DNA of 64,000 nucleotides from the NCBI RefSeq assembly GCF_036492245.1, contig NZ_AP025286.1, forward strand, positions 3,286,001 through 3,350,000. The letters run 5' to 3'. The position numbers were made by a program, and so were the translations under genes. Below the pieces are notes generated by a model, which made no database searches, was not told the origin of the DNA, and was given only the letters and a program-made list of their open reading frames with translations. Shown here in pieces: positions 59,424 through 64,000 of the stretch. Source of the stretch: Treponema bryantii (lineage in GTDB: Bacteria; Spirochaetota; Spirochaetia; Treponematales; Treponemataceae). Each line of letters starts with the position of its first letter. Position 1 is the stretch's first letter.

Positions 59424-60848
59424 ATGACGAAAAAACATTTCCCTAAAATTACAAAAACAATAATTCTTTTCATTGTTCTTACAGATTTCATTTTATGTTC
59501 TCTTGTATTTACAGTAAGTTATTTTTCTTTTAATCAACAGTTCCGCGAACAATATGATACTAGTATTCAGGAAATTTGCAGGGCTGCACGAGAAACTCTG
59601 AATCCCGAAGATTTTCCTAAATATCTTCAAACAAAAGAACCTGATGAAAATTATTATTCCGTATTCAATAGTCTGAAGAATTTTTGTGATCAGTTTGAAT
59701 TAAATGTAATTTACGTTTCTGCTGTTAAAGCTCCAGATTACACTCACATTTTCTATTTTTATGATCCTTGTGGCAAAGTAACACACTGGGAACCTTATCC
59801 TCTTGGATATGAAGAAGATTATTTTGAACCAAATTATAATGCATCTACCAAACGTGTTTTTGAAGAGGGCGCAACTATTACCCGCCATACTATTAAAACT
59901 CGCAGTGGCTCTCACATTACCGCCCAACTTCCAGTTTATGATTCTGCAGGAAAAATAGTTGCAGTAATTGGTGTAAATAAAAGTATTCAGGAATTCGTTG
60001 ATGCCCGACAGTCTTTTGTTCGTTTTGTTATTATTACTGCTTTAATTTTTGGTATCTTTTTTATTGTTGTTTTCTCTTTCTATTTTAATCATCGTTTTAT
60101 TAAACCTATTATGATGATTACAAATGAAACAAATCGATTCTCAACATTCAATGGTAATCCAAATAACGAACTGCTTGAAATTACAAATCGTGATGAGCTT
60201 GGAACTCTGGCAAAGTCAGTATTCCAAATGGAAAATTCTATCGCTGATAATATTTCGGCTCTCACCCGAATGACGGAAGAAACTGCTAAGGCTCTTGCGA
60301 CTGCAATTGATGCTAAAGATAAATATACTCATGGTCACTCAATCCGTGTTGCAGAATACTCAAGAGAGATAGCCCGTTTGTCTGGAAAAAGTGAAACTGA
60401 ATGCCGTGACATTTATATTGCCGGCCTTTTGCATGATGTTGGTAAAATCGGTATTCCTAATGTGATTATCAATAAGCAGGATAAACTTACTCAGGAAGAA
60501 TATGATAAAATTAAAACTCATCCTGTAATTGGAAAGCAGATTCTTTCGAATATCACTCAGACTCCACACATTTCCGACGGTGCTTATTATCATCATGAAC
60601 GTTATGATGGAACAGGATATCCTACTGGATTAGCTGAAGAAGCCATTTTAGACATTGGCCGCATTATTGCTGTAGCAGATGCCTATGACGCTATGACAAG
60701 TAACCGCAGCTACCGTAAAACTCTCTCGCAGGAAAAAGCCCGCCGCGAAATCGAAGAAGGTATTGGAACTCAGTTCGATCCTGTTTATGCAAAAATCATG
60801 CTAGCTATGATCGATGCAGATAAAGATTTTAATATGCGCGAGATGTAA
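59424..60848 (+). CDS. Membrane HD-GYP c-di-GMP phosphodiesterase
   Basis: Protein of 474 residues: membrane helix, extracytoplasmic sensor of about 160 residues of the Cache-like type (VYDSAGKIVAVIGVNKS), second helix, HAMP segment, then an HD-GYP domain with HGHSIRVAEYSR, LLHDVGKIGIP, HHERYDGTGYP and the late IIAVADAYDAMTSNR. All metal and GYP residues are present, so it should hydrolyse c-di-GMP to GMP or pGpG. No ribosome site; TATAAT boxes immediately precede the ATG. A GC-rich repeat follows the stop. Confidence 0.92.
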   Translation: MTKKHFPKITKTIILFIVLTDFILCSLVFTVSYFSFNQQFREQYDTSIQEICRAARETLNPEDFPKYLQTKEPDENYYSVFNSLKNFCDQFELNVIYVSAVKAPDYTHIFYFYDPCGKVTHWEPYPLGYEEDYFEPNYNASTKRVFEEGATITRHTIKTRSGSHITAQLPVYDSAGKIVAVIGVNKSIQEFVDARQSFVRFVIITALIFGIFFIVVFSFYFNHRFIKPIMMITNETNRFSTFNGNPNNELLEITNRDELGTLAKSVFQMENSIADNISALTRMTEETAKALATAIDAKDKYTHGHSIRVAEYSREIARLSGKSETECRDIYIAGLLHDVGKIGIPNVIINKQDKLTQEEYDKIKTHPVIGKQILSNITQTPHISDGAYYHHERYDGTGYPTGLAEEAILDIGRIIAVADAYDAMTSNRSYRKTLSQEKARREIEEGIGTQFDPVYAKIMLAMIDADKDFNMREM

Positions 60849-60850
60849 GC

Positions 60851-60934
60851 CGGGGGCGTTACGGGGGTGTCCCCCGTTAGAAGGGGTAGCGGAAAACACC
60901 GAAGGCGTTTGAAGCGAGGGAAAGACTTTCCCCC
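60851..60934. repeat. GC-rich repeat-like element before pheT
   Basis: Locally GC-rich stretch unlike its surroundings, with ACGGGGG-tgt-CCCCCGT (60861-60877) and a later GGGAAAG/CTTTCCC. Likely a dispersed intergenic repeat. Confidence 0.5.
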
Positions 60935-60995
60935 ATAATTGAATATCTCTCGAAATTCTTCTATAATTAAACATTAAAATTTCTCGAGGAAAAAA

Positions 60996-63317
60996 ATGCC
61001 TAAAATCGAATGTAACGAAAAACTGTTTTTTGATGCTATCGGAAAAAAATACACTTATGATGCTTTGGAAGATGTACTTCCTTGCGCTAAGGCTGAGCTG
61101 GACGAAAAGCCGGATATGAGCCAGCCTGAAAACGAGCGCGTTGTAAAAATCGAATTGAATGATACTAACCGTCCGGACCTCTGGTCTACAAACGGTGTTG
61201 CCCGCCAGATTAAACTTCACGAAGGCGGAAAAACTGTTGATTATATGAAGCTCATGGCTAACCACGGAAACAGCGACTATGAAGGCCGCATTGTTGAAGT
61301 TGACCCAGAGCTTAAAGATATCCGCCCTTACATGGTTGCATTTATGATTACCGGTAAGGCAATTGATGATCCTATGCTTAAGGACATCATCCAGACTCAG
61401 GAAAAGCTGGCATGGAACTTTGGACGCAAACGTAAGTCTATTTCTATGGGCGTTTACCGCGTTGACCAGATTAAGTTCCCTGTTAAGTATCACGCTGTTG
61501 ATCCTGACAAGACTTCGTTTGTTCCACTTCAGTGCGACGCTCCAATGACTTGCCGCCAGATTCTTACTGACCATCCAAAGGGAAAAGACTTCGGCTGGAT
61601 TCTCGCTGATATGAAGAAGTTCCCACTCTTGAGCGATGCTAAGGACGAAGTTCTTTCTATGGCTCCAATCATCAACTCAGCTACTCTTGGTGCTGTTCAG
61701 GTTGGCGATAAGGACCTTATGGTTGAGCTCACCGGTGATAATATTGAAAACCTCATCCTTTCTGCAAATATCGTTGCATGTGATTTTGCTGATCAGGGAT
61801 ACGAAATCAAACCTATTCTTGTAAAGCATCCTTATGATACAGGCCTTGGAAAGGACATTATGGTTCCTTACTACTTCCAGCCAACTACAAAGACAACTCT
61901 CGGTGCAATCAACAAACTTCTTGGTTCTAATTTTGATATGAACAAGGTTGTTGATGCTCTTACACGCATGGGAAGCACAGTTGAAGTTAAAGGTGAAGAA
62001 ATCACTTTGAGCCCGGCTCCTTACCGCAACGACTTCCTCCACGAAGTTGATATTATCGAAGACGTTATGATTGGCTGCAATGTTGCTGCATTCGAGCCAC
62101 GCACTCCACAGGACTTCACTGTTGGTCGTCTTCTTCCACTTACTGAGTTCAGCCGCAAAGCAAAGACTTTGATGGTTGGTCTTGGCTATCAGGAAATGAT
62201 TTTCAACTATGTTGGTTCTAAGAAAGACTATATTGATAATATGCTGATTGATGGTTCTAAAGTTATCGAAATTGCTAACCCTATGAGTGAAAACTATCAG
62301 TTCATTCGTCCAGAAATCCTTTCTTCTCTTTGCCGTGCCGAAGCAGGTTCAGCAAACGCTATGTACCCTCACAAGATTTTCGAAATCGGTAAGGTTGCAT
62401 ATCTTAAGGAAGATGAAAACACTGGAACAATTACACGCCAGCACCTCGGCTTCCTTACAGCTGCTAGCAATGCTAACTTCAATACATTGGCATCTGAGGT
62501 ATCAAGCCTCGTTTACTTCCTCGACCACGAGTACAAGGTTGTTGAAAGCGAAGATCCACGCTTCATCCCTGGACGCCAGGCACAGCTGATTGTAGATGGT
62601 CAGCCAGCTGGTGTATTTGGTGAAGTTCACCCACAGGTTCTCGAGAACTGGGGAATTACAGTTCCTTGTGCAGCCGGAGAACTCGACCTCGAAACTTTGA
62701 TGGCTACAGCTGATACTAAAACTGAAGCTGAAAAGGCAAAGGACAAGAAGGTGGTTTCGACAGGCTCAACCACCGAAGCTCCAGCAGGCAACAATCAGAA
62801 ATCAGAAGCTGAAACAAACCCTGTAAAATACTTCAACGAGCACATTGAGCTCCGCGTTGCAAAAATCACAAAGGTTGAAACAAACCCACAGGGCGACAAG
62901 CTCTATATCGAAACTTTGGATGACGGTACAGGCACAGAACGCATTATTCAGAGCGGTCTCCGCCCATACCTCACAGAAGATGAACTTCTCGGTCAGCACG
63001 TAATTATCGCTGCTAACCTCGCTCCAAGAAAGATGAAGGGCGTAGAAAGCCGCGGAATGCTCCTTGCCTGCGACTACACAGAAGACGGAAAAGAAAAGGT
63101 TGAACTCCTCACAGCTCCATGGGCTGCTCCAGGAACAATCATCCAGATCGAAGGTGCCGAATACAATGGTGAAAAGCCAGCCAAAATCGACATCGACCAC
63201 TTCTGCAAAATCGAATACCGCGTAAGTGGCAAGTGCTTCACAATCGCAGGTCAGAAAGCCCTCGCAGCAGGCAAGCCGGTTACAACTAACAAAGCTGATA
63301 ACTGCGAAGTTTGCTAA
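60996..63317 (+). CDS. pheT: Phenylalanyl-tRNA synthetase beta chain, archaeal type, with C-terminal tRNA-binding domain
   Basis: Beta chain of PheRS, 773 residues. The first 590 or so are of the archaeal/eukaryotic kind: MPKIECNEKLFF start, NDTNRPDLWSTNGVARQI and MGVYRVDQIKFP, without the N-terminal EMAP-II-like domain of ordinary bacterial PheT. Spirochaetes are known to carry this type. After a low-complexity linker (about 590-625), residues about 626-773 form an EMAP-II/Trbp111-like tRNA-binding domain (HIELRVAKITKVETNPQGDKL, then AANLAPRKMKGVESRGMLLAC), followed by a tail ending CEVC. The domain is thus present but at the opposite end from usual. PheS is not in the window. Confidence 0.92.
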   Translation: MPKIECNEKLFFDAIGKKYTYDALEDVLPCAKAELDEKPDMSQPENERVVKIELNDTNRPDLWSTNGVARQIKLHEGGKTVDYMKLMANHGNSDYEGRIVEVDPELKDIRPYMVAFMITGKAIDDPMLKDIIQTQEKLAWNFGRKRKSISMGVYRVDQIKFPVKYHAVDPDKTSFVPLQCDAPMTCRQILTDHPKGKDFGWILADMKKFPLLSDAKDEVLSMAPIINSATLGAVQVGDKDLMVELTGDNIENLILSANIVACDFADQGYEIKPILVKHPYDTGLGKDIMVPYYFQPTTKTTLGAINKLLGSNFDMNKVVDALTRMGSTVEVKGEEITLSPAPYRNDFLHEVDIIEDVMIGCNVAAFEPRTPQDFTVGRLLPLTEFSRKAKTLMVGLGYQEMIFNYVGSKKDYIDNMLIDGSKVIEIANPMSENYQFIRPEILSSLCRAEAGSANAMYPHKIFEIGKVAYLKEDENTGTITRQHLGFLTAASNANFNTLASEVSSLVYFLDHEYKVVESEDPRFIPGRQAQLIVDGQPAGVFGEVHPQVLENWGITVPCAAGELDLETLMATADTKTEAEKAKDKKVVSTGSTTEAPAGNNQKSEAETNPVKYFNEHIELRVAKITKVETNPQGDKLYIETLDDGTGTERIIQSGLRPYLTEDELLGQHVIIAANLAPRKMKGVESRGMLLACDYTEDGKEKVELLTAPWAAPGTIIQIEGAEYNGEKPAKIDIDHFCKIEYRVSGKCFTIAGQKALAAGKPVTTNKADNCEVC
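62750..62774. repeat. Palindromic repeat inside the pheT linker
   Basis: GGTGGTT/AACCACC arms around TCGACAGGCTC, the form of a dispersed repeat often seen between genes. Read in frame it supplies KVVSTGSTTE of the linker. Confidence 0.55.
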
Positions 63318-63343
63318 TAAACGGAAACATCCGTAAAACAGAA

Positions 63344-63373
63344 AACCGTCCGAGATCTCGGACGGTTTTTTTT
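63344..63373. terminator. Bidirectional terminator after pheT
   Basis: Perfect palindrome AACCGTCCGAGATCTCGGACGGTT followed by T-run; lies between convergent pheT and LuxR-type genes. Confidence 0.92.
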
Positions 63374-63380
63374 ATGCCTT

Positions 63381-63884
63381 TTATTCTTTCAGTTCGGTAC
63401 GGGATTTGATTTGCAGTTTTTCGAAGATTGTGGACATGTGGCGTTTTACGGTTTCTATGCTGATGAATAATTCTTCGGCAATCTGGGCGTTGGAATAACC
63501 GCGGGCGGCCAGGCGTGCTACTTCTTTTTCTCGTGGTGAAAGAACGGCGAAACGGTCAGGTGTCTCGCTTGACTGCGGGACCGAAGTTTCTGTCTGCTTT
63601 TTCTCAAACGGAATCAAAAGTAGCTTAATTAAAATACCAAACAGCATAGGCCGGAAGTTTACAAAAAACATCATCAAAAATGCTGTTATCGTGTAAGCAG
63701 AATAGGCGTCACTGCCAGCTGTGAGATTTCGCTCAATCGCAGAAATCAAAATCACAAGCTTGACTACAGTGACAAAACTTACGCTCAACACTGCTGCTTT
63801 TGAGAAATCTTTTTTCTTTTGCAGAAATGCAGGAATCATGAAAATCACAATTCCCGCAATCACAAGAATTAAATCTTTTATCAT
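63381..63884 (-). CDS. Membrane-bound LuxR-type regulator
   Basis: Regulator of 167 residues. Three or four membrane helices fill the first 95 residues, then a GerE/LuxR helix-turn-helix ([34 protein letters not shown]) closes the protein. Treponemes have many such proteins, normally with more helices. Here the preceding minus-strand frame, which ends four bases before this ATG, is also hydrophobic, so the membrane sensor may be encoded as two chains or the gene may have been split. Family firm; signal unknown. Confidence 0.88.
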   Translation of the reverse strand: MIKDLILVIAGIVIFMIPAFLQKKKDFSKAAVLSVSFVTVVKLVILISAIERNLTAGSDAYSAYTITAFLMMFFVNFRPMLFGILIKLLLIPFEKKQTETSVPQSSETPDRFAVLSPREKEVARLAARGYSNAQIAEELFISIETVKRHMSTIFEKLQIKSRTELKE

Positions 63885-63887
63885 CTG

Positions 63888-64000
63888 CTATTCCGATTCC
63901 CCGAGCAACGAAATCTTACTTCCCACAGCAAGCAGAATCAGATTTATAATCAGGCTATAAATCATAGGCAAACTTGCAAGAAGAATATTTATTCCAAGAT
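63888..64000 (-). CDS. Hydrophobic protein, C-terminal fragment at window edge
   Basis: An open frame of 36 codons enters from the right edge and ends at a TAG three bases before the LuxR-type ATG. It encodes a membrane helix pair (INILLASLPMIYSLIINLIL) and the end LLGESE. It is probably the end of a membrane protein co-transcribed with the LuxR-type gene. Too short to name. Confidence 0.55.
   Translation of the reverse strand, partial: LGINILLASLPMIYSLIINLILLAVGSKISLLGESE

Noticed and set aside
60801-61574. Minus-strand open frame of 257 codons opposite pheT
   Set aside because: Antisense to conserved PheT sequence, crossing the repeat element. Composition is typical of a shadow frame.

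Overview
The window looks like a chromosomal segment of a host-associated (gut or rumen type) Treponema or a close spirochaete. Reasons: moderately AT-rich DNA; an archaeal-type phenylalanyl-tRNA synthetase beta chain, as spirochaetes carry; many lipoproteins; a dense set of chemotaxis, c-di-GMP and YesMN-type sensor genes; and a large carbohydrate-utilisation repertoire. I saw no rRNA, tRNA, CRISPR array, transposase or phage gene. Species assignment is inference.

Region 1 (1-16 kb). After a membrane GGDEF protein cut by the left edge comes a long minus-strand block. In transcription order it reads coaX, a PanT-like ECF S component, trkA, trkH, a DUF3261-like lipoprotein, a ketosynthase (ApeO-like), a C45-type Ntn hydrolase, a hotdog dehydratase (ApeP-like), a GH3 beta-glucosidase, a GPH-type sugar symporter, a FabG-type ketoreductase (ApeQ-like), a C39-like cysteine-peptidase-fold protein, an ACT-ACT-metallo-beta-lactamase fusion, and a second ketosynthase (ApeR-like). 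The lipoprotein/KS/DH/KR/KS order is that of the distal end of aryl-polyene clusters, here opened up by unrelated genes. ACPs, AMP ligase and exporter are not in the window.

Region 2 (18-28.5 kb): an XRE regulator with a CAAX-type membrane protease, an esterase, a TIGR02757 protein, then a minus-strand carbohydrate ABC transporter (two permeases, binding lipoprotein) followed by its YesM/YesN-type kinase and AraC-type response regulator.

Region 3 (28.5-40.4 kb): a beta-glucan locus. A 1123-residue GH94/GH149/GH161-like phosphorylase diverges from the ABC operon. A GH30 enzyme and a GH16 laminarinase lipoprotein follow, with an MCP between them, then an EAL protein and a secreted SGNH esterase. 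The likely flow is surface cleavage of beta-1,3/1,6-glucan, ABC uptake, then cytosolic phosphorolysis and debranching.

Region 4 (40.4-49.3 kb): small regulators and surface genes. An OhrR-type repressor and a glutathione peroxidase share ATTG-N4-CAAT operators. A membrane-anchored SARP-type regulator faces a 26-residue-repeat lipoprotein across a 368-base gap. That gap holds four GTGCT half-sites spaced 11/22/11 bases, 8 bases from a -10 box, followed by a structured leader that ends in a terminator. This is the most suggestive candidate for an undescribed regulatory system.

Region 5 (49.3-64 kb): carB; an AmmeMemoRadiSam pair with an AraC regulator; cupin; ABC exporter; a Gx-transporter/NusG-II pair; an HD-GYP phosphodiesterase; PheT with a C-terminal tRNA-binding domain; and a membrane LuxR protein whose partner is cut by the right edge. 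Several palindromic repeats are dispersed through the window, one apparently inside pheT. Several genes have a TATAAT box placed so that transcription should start at the ATG.
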